A stretch of 64,000 bases of DNA from Chara braunii (taxonomy: Eukaryota; Streptophyta; Charophyceae; Charales; Characeae). The stretch covers positions 2,256,142 through 2,320,141 of the forward strand of contig BFEA01000115.1 of the NCBI GenBank assembly GCA_003427395.1, written 5' to 3'. Both the position numbers and the translations under genes were made by a program. Below the pieces are notes generated by a model. The model saw nothing but the letters and a program-made list of their open reading frames with translations, was not told the DNA's origin and did not search any database. Positions 30,745 to 41,322 of the stretch are shown here, one piece after another (the first letter of the stretch is position 1; every line of letters starts with the position of its first letter).

Positions 30745-30796
30745 GTGATGTCTTTGGACCGACCCCCATGGAAGTGGAGGAAATTCAAGGAACATC

Positions 30797-30828
<32 letters not shown>

Positions 30829-31960
30829 ACGGTAGATAAGGTAATGCAGGAGGCGGGAGAGATAAAGGAAATGAAGGAAGGACAGGCTGACCCGCAGGCT
30901 GAACTCGAAACGGCGGAGGAAAGATTAAGAAAAGTGTTTGAATGGAGAATACACAATTTACACCTTAAATTCCCAAACTTGTCTGAGGAATTTTGGGATG
31001 ATACATACAGAGAACTCATCCCGCTACTGGAAAATAGTGGGAGCCTCATAATTGTCCTGGACCAGGGGCTTCCACAAAGGATGTGTTGGGAAGAAGTCTG
31101 TCACCGAATGTTGGGTATAGTTCTCACAAGATTCCACCCCCCAATCCCTGCACCGGAAGACACCCCGAAGGAACAAGGAAAGACGGAAAGAACGGTCGAT
31201 GACACAAATGTGACAGGAGAGGGATCACACACGGAAGCAGACCTCAGGGGGAGACAAGAAGGGCCGAAAGGAAGGAAATGAGAGAAAGAACAGGCATTGG
31301 AGATATTGGGTAAGAAACTGGTCCCCGGAAAAGAAAAGAAAAAGGAGCGGCAGGTCCCCTCAAAAGGAGAAAAAGAAACCTCCTCCCCCCAACAGGCCCT
31401 GCCCCCTCCCCCCGACCCTCTGGATGAAGAATCGGTGGAAGACAGAAACTCAGACATGTCTTAGAAAGAGGACAATGGTCGCAGTCACTAACAAAAACAG
31501 ATGTGATGGCAGTGTCGGTGCGGAAGAAGGAAGGAAGGTGGGAAATAGGCCTTATAAGCCTACCGCAGTCGTAGCAGGGTGGGGTTACGCTACACGGGTG
31601 GGAACCGAAAGTGCCAGCCACTATGGCTGTCACCTGAAGAGGATGCATTCCAGACAGAAATGAAGGAATTTCTACGTTGCACCTATCAACCAGGGGCAAT
31701 GGCGGTAAGGAGAGCCATGCATGACCAACACGCTTTGACATACGCGTATTTGTATGTGTTGTTCGAGCCTGGAAAGGAGGCGGGCCTGAGGTGGTTCTTG
31801 CAAAGTGCACTGTAAGACTTCCAACTCCAAAAAATTCAGAGCAGCGAAAATTGGTCAGAGGATGATGTTCGCATAGCCCTCCTCAGAATCCTGAAGGAAG
31901 GACATATCCATACAGCTGGCACAAAAGAGACAAATTGAGACCTGGTGGAGTGGGAGGCAC
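30745..31960 (+). pseudogene. LINE H ORF1 distal part / pre-ORF2 coding region
   Basis: 30745-31281 starts after a 31-base C run (30798-30828, coding a Pro run). It gives an acidic, helical segment with FEWRIHNLHLKFPNLSEEFW and LIIVLDQGLPQRMCWEEVCH, then a polar tail. 31579-31815 gives SPEEDAFQTEMKEFLRCTYQ and YLYVLFEPGKEAGLRWFLQS, matching the LINE G frame at 26476-27117. 30160-30744 between the knuckle and this part is degraded Gly/Pro/Lys-rich sequence that includes a roughly 55-bp direct repeat at 30350-30460 (CAGTTGCCTGGAAAAGGCAC units). Confidence 0.6.
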
Positions 31961-32008
31961 TGGGATAAGGGGACGAAGAGTGGGGGTGAAGAGGAAAGAA
32001 GATGAAAA

Positions 32009-32880
32009 ATGGACTTGACAAACACCCTGTATGGGAAGGATAAGGAATGGGCGCGGACAAAGAGAGAAGCAGATTTAGACCTGCGATCCCTGAACGTGAA
32101 TGGTTTGGCCTCGGCCTCCCCCCAAAAGAAACAGACTATATGGGAACAACTGAGAGGGATAGAAAGGAGGGACTGGCCGGATGTCATATGTGTCCAGGAA
32201 ATCCACCTTATGGACAAGGCTGAGCACCACCATGCACAAAAGGAGGTATGGCCCTACCGGGCTTTCCGGGCGCATGTCCCGAGACCGGGGAGTGCGGGGG
32301 CAGCCATTTGGATCCCTCCCAACTCAAGGGTTGAACCTATTCACTGGGAGGAAGACTAGAAAAAAGGGAGATGAGTGTCAGTCCTAGTAATGTTGGAGCT
32401 AGAGATGATACAAATTTTCTGCGTGTATGGACCGAACGAGGTAGGGGCCAGAAAGGTTTTTTTTCAAAGTTATCACCAACGGGATCTCGGTTGATGGGAT
32501 CCAGGCCATCTTGGCGGGCGATTTTAACGCAGCCCCAGACCGCTGGCTAGACAGATGACGCCTTCCCTCCCCATGCCCAGTATATGTGGAAGCAGATGAG
32601 CAAATAATCGCAAATGTATGTACATCATTGGGAATGTATGACCCCTTTCGTAGACAATTCCCAACCAGGCGAACTTTCTCATGCTATAGAAAAATGGAAC
32701 AGAAAGAGTCTCAAGATCATGAACCGATTTAATACCGATCTCGCAAGACTTGGAAGGGGCCCTACAATTGGCAGAAGTATTCCCACAGAGTGCCTACCCC
32801 GGTCCAGACCATACAATGTGTGTGGTCGTCCTCTCCTTCAGGAAGCAGCCAGACCAAGGCCCCGGGTTCTTTAAACTAAA
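32009..32880 (+). pseudogene. LINE H endonuclease domain (EEP superfamily)
   Basis: 32009-32359 reads DLDLRSLNVNG and DVICVQEIHL, where the usual Thr after QE is Ile. Further blocks in shifted frames are FCVYGPNEV (about 32410), GDFNAAPDRW (about 32518-32547) and PGPDHTMCVVVLSF (about 32801-32842) with the catalytic Asp-His. The catalytic residues survive, but at least three frameshifts or stops interrupt the domain. Confidence 0.8.
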
Positions 32881-32899
32881 TACATCCCTATTAGCAAGA

Positions 32900-33595
32900 A
32901 AAGACTTTTAGAATTTTATATATGACGTATGGCAATATTGGAGAACACATAGAGAAACACTTCAAAACGATATTTTGTGGTTTAACAATGGACTGACCTT
33001 TTTACCCAGAAAATCTAGTGAATTTGCTAAAGGGTTGGCTACCCGACGACTTGTGGAGGAAATTGACTTACATCACCAACTATGTCAACTAAAACAACAG
33101 GAGGAGAAAAATGAAAGTCTGGACACAAGGGAGCTCTCTGAGGCCATAGAGTCAACAACGGCTCGCTTGCTATAACATATGGAACACGGATGGCAGGGAG
33201 CACGAATCAGGGGGAAGCTGCACAGATACAAGACATAGGGGACAATGGACGCCTATTGTTTTTCCTTAGCCAAGATAAGGACGGGCAGAACCACTATAGA
33301 GGCTCTATATGACCTGTACCAACCTGGGGGGCCAATGACCACTTCTACAGTTGGGTGTGTTCAGATAGCAAGAAATTTCTTTCAAGATCTTTTTACATCA
33401 ACATGCAATGAAAAACCATATGAACAGAGGATGATAGAAATAAATGGTTTTTTGGACCTATTGCAAAAACGTATCTCGAAACAGCAAAAGAAAACTCTCG
33501 AGTTACCTTTATCCAAGGAAGAGGTGTGGTCGGCACTTATGCAAATGAAAGAGGAAAAGACCCCCGGAATAGATCGACTTCCTAAGGAATTCTAG
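32900..33595 (+). pseudogene. LINE H linker between endonuclease and RT
   Basis: Two frames are open: 32975-33175 (WFNNGLTFLPRKSSEFAKGL, then a helical, Gln/Glu-rich stretch) and 33245-33595 (FSLAKIRTGRTTIEALYDLY, IARNFFQDLF, KKTLELPLSKEEVWSALMQM, then TPGIDRLPKEF). The latter leads into RT motif 0/1. Stops separate them at 33173 and 33236; the stop after PKEF is TAG where sister copies suggest Trp. Confidence 0.75.
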
Positions 33596-33599
33596 GAGA

Positions 33600-34400
33600 C
33601 CACGTGGAGCACCTTAGCACAAGACCTGATGGACTACTATCACACAGTATGGACCATGGGTCAGATGGGTGAGCTGGTGGGACAGGGTCTTTTGATCTTG
33701 CTATATAAAAAAAAGGACCAAATGAATATTAGAAACTACAGACCGATCACCCTCTTAACTGTGGTTTATAAATTGGTGGCAAAGGCCCTGGGAAACCGCC
33801 CGGGGGGGGTGATGGGAGATATTATCCACCTAGCGCAGACAAGTTTCATAAAAGGACGGAAAATCCAAGACAACATTGTGTTGGTTAATGAAGTCATTAA
33901 ACTGTCAAGGCAATCTAAACACAATGCTGTCATTATTTTTTTGGATTTTGAAAAAGCATATGATCATGTTGACTGAACCTTTCTGGACAAATGCCTTGAG
34001 AAGATGAATTTTGGTCCGACCTTCAGAAGATGGGTCGAAATCTTGCATCAGAACGTCACAACGACCGTCCAAGTGAATGGTAGACTGACCCCTACCATAC
34101 ACCTAGAACGGTCGGTGAGGCAAGGAGACTTCATCGCCCCCTTCCTTTTCGTCGTTATAATGGAGGCCCTAGCATCAAACTTAAAAGTCCACAAGGACCT
34201 TCAAAAGATAAGACTCACCTTCATCCCAGAGGACGCTATCCCTGTCTGCTCTCTCTTTGCAGATGATCTTACCATAATGATTGATGCATCCCACGGAAAT
34301 ATGTTAGAAATTCAAAAACTGATGAACCGTTTTTTTCCCCTCTCAGATATGACGGTTAGTTGGGGCAGCGAGACACAAGGGTGGTGGTTATACTACTAGG
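33600..34400 (+). pseudogene. LINE H reverse transcriptase
   Basis: 33629-33976 reads LLILLYKKKDQMNIRNYRPI, the TLLTVVYKLVAKAL block, QDNIVLVNE and IIFLDFEKAYDHVD (motif A). A TGA sits where the family would have Trp. 34004-34399 continues in the same frame with RRWVEILHQNVTTTVQVNG, SVRQGDFIAPFLFVVIMEAL and VCSLFADDLTIMID (catalytic box), ending at a TAG. Only single stop codons interrupt this RT, making it the best preserved RT in the window. Confidence 0.9.
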
Positions 34401-34435
34401 GAGGGAGACCACCAGACACCCCCAAGATAAAATGG

Positions 34436-35284
34436 ATGCCCACAGACGCACCCATCAAAATTTTAGGGGTCCAGATTACAGCAGAAGGGACACCACCTTT
34501 CAATGATGAATGGTGTACACAACCAGTCCTGGGGAAACTATCCCAATGGAAGGACCGTCGGACCTCCTTAATGGGTCAGGCCCTAGTAATCAACAACGTG
34601 ATTTTGGTTGCCCTCTGGTATAAAAAAGCAATCTGGGCGCTCAACAAACCTGCGACATCGTCCCTCCAAAGACAGGTGGCAACTTTTTTATGGACAAGGA
34701 ATCATGAATCCCCTAAGGCTATCAGTAGAGTGGTCTGGCAGTCGGTTGTACAACCAAAAACTAAAGGAGGGCTAGGGATAATCGACCCGGCCACTCAAGT
34801 GATGACCCTGGCTCTCCAATGGGTAAAAGGTCATTTTTTTTCCACACTCGCTCCATGGCAACCATTGGAAGTCCAGGAGATTGTCAGGCTTGCGCCACCT
34901 AAGGTTGAACCGGAAACATGGCTTGAGGATAGATATTGGACTATACCGCAAAAATCAACCCGACCCAATGAGGAAGGAATATCAGACAAACAGGCGGTCA
35001 TGCAAGACTTGAAAAGAGATCCTTTTTGTGCCACTATACTGAGGACATGGCGCAAGCTGCCTCTACCCGACAAAATCCCACCCAAACGGTGGGAAGAAGT
35101 GGCCCGGCAACTGCTGTTCGGAAATCGATGGGTAACAGGCCCCCAAAGTCGGGTCTTCTATAGCAGTGAAAACCCTTGGAAAGGCTGGGTTAAGAATGGT
35201 GTATTGTGGGTCAAAGACATTTGGGATCAGGAAACCAAAGATTGGTTGTTAGAGCCCCAACTAAGGAGGAAATTGAGGTACTGA
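34436..35284 (+). pseudogene. LINE H post-RT region, 282-codon open frame
   Basis: It contains IKILGVQIT, QALVINNVILVALWYKKAIW, the ATFLWTRNHESPKAISRVVW block, GGLGIIDPATQVMTLALQWV, TWLEDRYWTIP, RWEEVARQLLFGNRWVTGPQ and WKGWVKNGVLWVKDIWDQET. Text shared with LINEs A, G, I and J makes this a good reference for the family. It ends at a TGA after LRRKLRY. Confidence 0.85.
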
Positions 35285-35699
35285 CATAATGTGGGAGAAG
35301 CATTGAAGACCATCATCTTCGCTGTCCCACTTGATTGGGTACGGAATCCTGAGAAAATGACCGATGATGTTGGAGGGAGATTGGGTAGGGTTCTGGGATA
35401 TTGAGGGGGTGATTGGAAACGTAGTGTATACCCGCCAGGTTGACATGGGGGTAGAATAGGAAGTACTTGCCAACCGGTTCAGAATAACAACAGATAATGT
35501 TCTGGAACGGGTACAGCCAGAAGAGACAGCATGGTAGCCGAGATCTAAGATATACCGTATCCGCGTCCTTAAAGAGAAGGACCAGTGGCAAGCATACAAA
35601 CCGAATAAACCAATCCAAAAACTACCTTTAGACCCAGATGAATGGATATGGACCCAACAATACGGGAGGGGGAAGTTAGGGACACGGCAGCCACAGTTT

Positions 35700-36242
35700 C
35701 TTTCAGTTAAGGCAACTTACCGAATGTTGCGACCAAGAGTAAACCTGAAAGATGTCGTCGAGACGTGCTGGATGAACCCTTTAAACGTGGGGAGAGACAC
35801 GCTGCAACCGGTTAAGTGGTTTAAGGCGAGCAAAGCCATGCCGGCGAAACTAGCCTCACTCCAATGGCAAGTGGAACATAGGTCCTTACCGACCAACGAC
35901 TGACTGATAGACTGGACACGCCTAGAACAAAAGGGATTGACAATCCCATGGTGCAAGCTATGCACAACATCCTTCCCAGCTCGGAAATGGCCTGAGACCA
36001 TTGAACACATGTTCTTGCAATGTCCGGCAGCAATATGGTTATGGAGGTGGTGGGACCATGTATGGAGACAACTGGGTACCTCACAACCTTGGCCATGGGA
36101 CTGGGGAGCGCTCCTCTATGAGGCATGGGCTCCGGAGCAAACCACCTCCTTCAAAGACAATAGGTTTAAAATAGGACGCCGGGCGGTTATTTGGGTCATC
36201 TGGTGGAGACGACGCACACTCGAAATGGAAGGGGTGTGCTGA
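35700..36242 (+). pseudogene. LINE H zf-RVT domain
   Basis: From about 35850: ASLQWQ, LPTND, then after a stop LEQKG, and 35937-36242 reads WCKLCTTSFPARKWPETIEH, MFLQCPAAIWLWRWWDHVW and FKIGRRAVIWVIWWRRR. The CxxC and HxxxxC ligands are intact. Confidence 0.85.
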
Positions 36243-36269
36243 GATGGAACCAAATTCATCAACGCAATA

Positions 36270-36590
36270 AAATAACAAATACAAAATGACATTTCTATCC
36301 AATAGGAAAGACTCAAAGAAAGGATCATGCATATGCACTCTAAACAGAAAATCAGACAACATATTGAAAAGTTTTGCAAAGACTGGCTGGCCTGGGGACA
36401 AGGAGGCTGGATTGCAAAGGTAACATGGAAAGGAGGGGAGAGGGGGGGGGGAGACAGGGGAAAGAGATTACCACCTATGCTTTCAGGACTGGACAAAGAT
36501 TGATCCCTCTATCCCATTCTGACCCCTCTCCGATTTTCTTAAATTTTTCTCGCCCCCGCCTTTAGCTTTGGTTGAGATGGAATGGTACTA
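36270..36590 (+). pseudogene. LINE H ORF2 tail domain (degraded)
   Basis: Scattered across frames: MHMHSKQKIRQHIEKFCKDW near 36325-36390, GGWIAKVTWKGG near 36409-36440, and a Phe/Pro-rich end near 36530. It matches the tail domain of LINEs G and I. Confidence 0.65.
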
Positions 36591-36959
36591 GGGCGCTACC
36601 AGTTAAATGAAAAAATGAAAGGCAAAAGCGTTGGTCTTGGAAAGTTAGAACAAGAGTAAATCAAGACCATCAAGTAAAGGATAGGTGGGCAACAGTCGCT
36701 CAAGCATGGGATAGGTGGGTAGCAGTGGTAATGGAAACTACATTGCATAGGCCTGCTCAGTCAATCCCCTGAGTACCAGGGCAATCAATGTTGGCAGATC
36801 ACACAGTCACTGTTCAAAAAAAAAAAGTTGAGGTAATGTTGGCAGTTCGGGTATTGTGAGCAATCTGTAACAGTGGGCAGGGCCTAGAGAGAGTAGTCTT
36901 TCTGAATAGTATTAGCCCTTAACTGCTTACCTTCCACACCAATCCAAACATAATGCAAC

Positions 36960-37262
36960 TTTTGTTTTTATTGAGTTTGAAAAAATATATGACTATGTGG
37001 ACTTTTTTTATATTTCCGAAGGGAAAAAAAAAATTGGACCTCATTTTAAAAGATTGATGAAAATTATGCATATGAATGCTACCACCAGGGGGATGGTGAA
37101 TGGCAATGTAGCTCCCTCGATCTCCTTATACTATTTTGTGAGGCAAGGGAATCTCATTACTCACTTCGTCTTTGTCATAATCATGGAGACATTGGCAGTG
37201 AACCTAAAACAAACAATGATATCAAGCGCATTCAAGTTACCTCTAGTCCTGAGGTTGTGATT

Positions 37263-37293
<31 letters not shown>

Positions 37294-37620
37294 GTGGATG
37301 ACGTGTCTCTCATAGTAGAAGCGTCCCTAAGAACTTTAGCGTAAATGCAAAGAATGATGGATAAATTTTGTCGCTTATCTGATATAAAGGTGAACTGGGA
37401 AACTAAAACATTGGTATGGTGGATCCACCATCAGGGGGTGAGGCCCTCAGAGCATTCTTGGATCAAATGGATCCCGTTGGAATCTCTCATATGGGTTTGG
37501 GGTATCTCTTTTTTTGCAACAGGCAAACCAACAACAAACAATGACGCGCGTGTTCAACAACTCCGTAGTAAATTAGAATTGTGGAAGGATAAGCACACTT
37601 TCATTTTAGGATGAACTTTA
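36960..37620 (+). pseudogene. LINE I reverse transcriptase remnant
   Basis: FIEFEKIYDYVD-like text near 36970 (motif A, Asp at the start replaced by Glu) is followed by 36997-37260 with SISLYYFVRQGNLITHFVF and IIMETLAVNL. A 31-base T run (about 37266-37293) then leads straight into FVDDVSLIVEA, the catalytic box. 37345-37614 continues SDIKVNWETKTLVWWIHHQG and ends at FILG followed by TGA. Confidence 0.8.
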
Positions 37621-37972
37621 ATTATTAATAATGTAGTGTTTGTCTGTATTTGGTATAGGACAAAGCGGCTCTTAAGGTTTTTTCAGAGACAATTATCGTT
37701 TTTTTTTGTGGAAACTTGAAAGATAATCGTGAAAGTTCAAATACCATCAATTGGGTAGCATGACAACTCCGTAGTAAATTAGAATTGTGGAAGGATAAGC
37801 ACACTTTCATTTTAGGATGAACTTTAATTATTAATAATGTAGTGTTTGTCTGTATTTGGTATAGGACAAAGCGGCTCTTAAGGTTTTTTCAGAGACAATT
37901 ATCGTTTTTTTTTGTGGAAACTTGAAAGATAATCGTGAAAGTTCAAATACCATCAATTGGGTAGCATGACAA
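37558..37972 (+). repeat. Exact 206-bp tandem duplication in LINE I
   Basis: The sequence from CAACTCCGTAGTAAATTAGA (37558) to the ATGA before 37764 is repeated from 37764 to about 37969 with no difference that I can see. The shared junction text is ACAA. Confidence 0.95.
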
Positions 37973-38149
37973 TCAATTATCCAGCCTATCACCCGAAGAG
38001 GGTTGGGTATTATAGACCCTTCGACACAGGCTATAACTTTGTCAATTCAATTAATAAAATGTTTACTCTTATATCCTTAAACCTCATGAACTATATTAGT
38101 TTGAGAACACATCAAACGATTAGCACCAGAGACACCGAAGAACACTGAT

Positions 38150-38925
38150 TCTACAATGTCATTGGAGAATCAATCCTAGCCCCTTCCTACGGGTCTGGAG
38201 AGAGATTTTGATCGTTAACCAGCTTCAGACTGCCAAGCAGAAAGATGGGATATGAGAAAATATTCATTTTGACTCACCCTTCTTCAAACATGAAGGAAGC
38301 TACGTCTGATCGACAAATCTCTCTTTGAGAGGTAGGAGGAAGTGAGTCAACAACCCTTATTGAGTAACAGATGGATCAAGGATTCTCAAGGGTGCACCCT
38401 TCATTGTACAGACTCTTCTTGGAAAGGTTGGGTCAAAAAAGAAATTGTGAGGATTAAGGATGTTTGGAACCCTGAGCGCATGAATTGGATATCTCCATCT
38501 GTTTTGCAGCAACACCTTCGATATTGCCACCATCCACTAAAGACCCCAGAGACAGTAATTGACTCGATTCCTTTGGATTGGGTTTGTATTCTAAAACAAG
38601 GGTCTCGGCTCATGGAGAGTGATTGAGTATCTATCAGGGATATGTCAAACGTGGTAGGCAATGACATTAATACATACCCTAATGGGGAAGTCCGTTCTGT
38701 GTTTAAGTTGTTATATGACAACATAATTTTTGCTAATGAGCATGAAAGAACCAAAAAGGTTGGGGCTGATCATATCTTTATAATTAGGGTTTTAAAGCTC
38801 AAAGATCAATTCTTAGCATTCAGGCGAGAAATACTTATCTGTAAACTAGCTTTGGACCCGGTATATTAGACATGGTTTAATTCGGTCAGTAAGGAAAGAA
38901 CATACTCTTGGACTCTACAGTTAAA
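38150..38925 (+). pseudogene. LINE I post-RT region
   Basis: 38342-38626 reads SQQPLLSNRWIKDSQG, WKGWVKKEIVRIKDVWNPER and SIPLDWVCILKQGSRLMESD. 38642-38869 continues with INTYPNGEVRSVFKLLYDN, ADHIFIIRVLKLKDQFLAF and ALDPVY. Stops at 38624 and 38867 and frameshifts upstream of 38342 disable it. Confidence 0.8.
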
Positions 38926-38929
38926 TCTT

Positions 38930-39188
38930 GGGGATGTCTTGCTGGGAAGGCGGTCTTACAAAGCTTACACCAAGGAAGTGGTATACCTTTCTGTTCAAGT
39001 GTTAAGTTTTCTATCAGCCAGACATTCATGGGGAGATGCATGTGATATATTTGCCATTGCAAGGACGCCATCTTAGTTGACTTACCCTTAATAGATTTGA
39101 ACCATTTGATAAATGTAAGAGATACTTTATGGATATTAAGATGTTTCATCCACCTCCAAGTTACCCGATCTCTTAGATTAATCGTCAA
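38930..39188 (-). pseudogene. Inverted zf-RVT segment inside LINE I
   Basis: On the minus strand this reads INLRDRVTWRWMKHLNIHKV, KMASLQWQIYHMHLPMNVWL, LEQKGIPLPWCKLCKTAFPA and RHPQD. The continuation HIFLQCLGAIWLWRWWDRIW is on the plus strand from 39193. The plus-strand sequence to the left ends at the matching NLGDV. The segment is therefore the missing piece, present in reverse. Confidence 0.9.
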
Positions 39189-39189
39189 C

Positions 39190-39790
39190 ATATATTTCTG
39201 CAGTGTCTAGGGGCCATATGGCTTTAGAGGTGGTGGGATCGAATTTGGCACCGAGTGACTACCCCTACATTCTTGGTCGTGAAACTGGAAAGCCTTGCTA
39301 TTGGAAGTATGGGTTCTTGATCATCTTGATGAATTTATCTATAACAACTATATTATGGGCAAGAGGGCAGTCCTATGGGCAATCTAAAGGCGACGTTGCA
39401 CTTATAAGATGAAGGAAGCAAGATTAGATGATCTTTAATTTACTCATACAATAAAACAATAAATTCAAATAGACATCATCACTAAATGGGAGTTGACCAA
39501 AGAAAAAATACAACATTTATCCTCTCGTGCTAAAATCCTACATCATATTCATCAATTCTCCTGCTGCTGGCTGGGGGGGAACCAAAAAGAAAAACTGGGA
39601 CAAGTCAAATGGGATGGGGCTAAGGAGGAGGACCATAAAGTGCTACGGAGGGACTACTGTTTAAAATTTAAGGATTTGACCTCAGTGGACCCATCTATTT
39701 TACTACAACCATTCTCAGATTTCCATGATCCTTTCCCACCCTCTTCCATGTGTGTAGTTCCTAGATCATGGTTTGGATATGAGTGAGTTG
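39190..39790 (+). pseudogene. LINE I distal zf-RVT and ORF2 tail domain
   Basis: QHIFLQCLGAIWLWRWWDRI near 39190-39245 gives the last two zinc ligands. 39493-39786 is an open 97-codon tail domain: KEKIQHLSSRAKILHHIHQF, CCWLGGNQKEKLGQVKWDG, DYCLKFKDLTSVDPSILL and FSDFHDPFPPS. Confidence 0.8.
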
Positions 39791-40279
39791 TGTTGGGTGA
39801 AAGGGTAAAAAAAATTAAACTTAGTCAAGGTGTTTTTAGGTTGTGGATGAATCTCGGTTCGGGCTATTTTTATGGATGGCGACAAACATTTGACAAAGAG
39901 GCGCTGATTCATTCCACCTCACGAGTCGTACCTGTAATTTTTTTATCTTTTATGTGTACTTGATGGATATTAGACCTGGTTTCTAGCAGGTGCAGTTCCT
40001 CACCAATAGACGGAGTAGTGTGAAGAGTCCTATTAGGGTGGGCTGCCCGTACCACCCATCCTAATAGGCCTAACAAGTTGGTTTACTTTTTTTAAAAAAA
40101 GGGGAAAAAAAAAAAGGTTGGCCTTACACTCTAGGAACCAAAGGATCGGTATGAGAAGGAAGCGATCCGCATTAAGGTGTTTTGTCAATCTGTCATTTAT
40201 TACATCTCTAAGTGGTCGTTTGGGCTATAAGTTTACTTGACCGCTAATTTGTGAAGGTTGATCGACCTGGTCGGTTTTG

Positions 40280-41322
40280 TTTTACGTCCAACAGGATTTC
40301 ACTGCCACTCCCCTAGGTCCAGAACCAACTCGTTGATGCCCATGACGAGTTGGAAGGTGCGAACTTTCTCTCCTTTGTCCAGGACCAAGACCCGGACCTG
40401 AAAAATTTTGGCTTTGTCCCTCCAAACGAGAGTATCCTGGTTGTTCTGCAGGGCTTCTGTTCTGCTAACTGCATAGCTCTCCACTAGGGTGGCTTGTGTC
40501 CTTGTCATGTGTATTTTTCCTAGTTGTCACGACTCCCCTCTGATTGCCACCCAATATCCTTCCTTAAAGTGAGACATTTTCTTTGCACCCTGTACCACGA
40601 AAGCAACACCGCTTCAATAAGCGAATGTAGGTTGCGGTCGAGGTGGGGATAATATTTCAGGGTGCCGTGCAGTTCTTCCCTCGTCTTCCAATCCCCTAGG
40701 TCTGTGTTCCGAATGTCCGCTATTCTGATTACGACACTTTTCAGCTAGGTTTTCCATAGTGACGTCGAGTTGCGCATCACTTGTCTGTGTCTAGTAGTGA
40801 GCCAACGGTTCCTCAAGAGGGGTTGTCGAAACACTTCCTCCCACCGGTCAAGTTGTTGCCCGTCCCGAGGGCGGAGCTTTCGCTTGCTCCTCAGAAGGCG
40901 AGGGCAAAATTGGTCTACTGTTTTGCCCATTATCCCTTCCCTATTGGGCCACTTTTGTGGGATGGCCCAATAGTGGTTCTGAAGGCATGTTAGGGGGGTG
41001 CACGGTGGGGAGCCAGGCGGGGCAGGTGCTCTAGGGTCAAGGGTTTCCACGGACTGTGCTGAGCAGAAACCAGTTTTTTAATCCATTGGAGACTAAGGAT
41101 TTGGGTTTGTGTCGCAGAATGTATTATTCAACCTCCTACAACTTTTGGTTGGATGATCGAGTCCCATACCACCCGGCTTATAACGCTTGGCAGCTCGCCG
41201 TGCCCCCTCCATAAGAAGGTTGCAACCTTAGCCTTCAACGATCGCACCGCCTCTCTACTTAACGACCACACTATTAATTTGTACCATAGCGAGGTGAACA
41301 CCATGCTATTAATCACTAGTGT
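40280..41322 (-). pseudogene. LINE J: downstream half of the gypsy-interrupted LINE
   Basis: Minus-strand text begins at the gypsy LTR with TTLVINSMVFTSLWYKLIVW and VATFLWRGHGELPSVISRVV (41300-41128). It continues at 41050-40745 with LQNHYWAIPQK, RWEEVFRQPLLRNRWLTTRH and NSTSLWKT, and at 40508-40299 with a diverged last part of the post-RT region. It stops without zf-RVT or a 3' end. It continues the reading of LINE K (51652-52650). Confidence 0.8.
41318..41322. other. Target-site duplication of gypsy-1 (left)
   Basis: AGTGT at 41318-41322 precedes the LTR; AGTGC at 51647-51651 follows the other LTR. Four of five bases agree, as expected for an aged Ty3/gypsy 5-bp duplication. Confidence 0.6.

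Larger units (their letters stand above)
28850..36826 (+). mobile_element. LINE H, nearly full length (plus)
   Basis: Order: ORF1 with zinc knuckle (28860-30160), Pro-rich/acidic second part (30745-31950), endonuclease (32009-32880), linker (32900-33595), RT (33600-34400), post-RT (34436-35284), zf-RVT (35840-36242), tail (36270-36590), 3' UTR. The 3' end holds GTCAATC-CCCTG/CAGGG-CAATCAATG (36760-36790) and an A run at 36816-36826. Unlike the other copies it stops there, without the GCTGGA core. All frames are broken by single-base stops or indels. Confidence 0.85.
36900..40115 (+). mobile_element. LINE I, 5'-truncated, rearranged, AT-rich
   Basis: A plus-strand LINE starts within RT (about 36950) and ends in a 3' module (39966-40075) and an A-rich tail to 40115. 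It carries a poly(T) expansion in the RT, a 206-bp tandem duplication and an inverted segment (about 38930-39185). It is visibly more AT-rich and CpG-poor than LINE H directly before it, suggesting another subfamily or longer methylation-driven decay. Its terminal hairpin pairs 40026-40042 with 40055-40071 (15 of 17). Confidence 0.85.

Noticed and set aside
33590-35290. A variant genetic code in which TGA or TAG is read as Trp
   Set aside because: Frameshifts and TAA stops also occur, the OAS-TL gene ends normally, and several copies have stops elsewhere; pseudogene decay explains the data.
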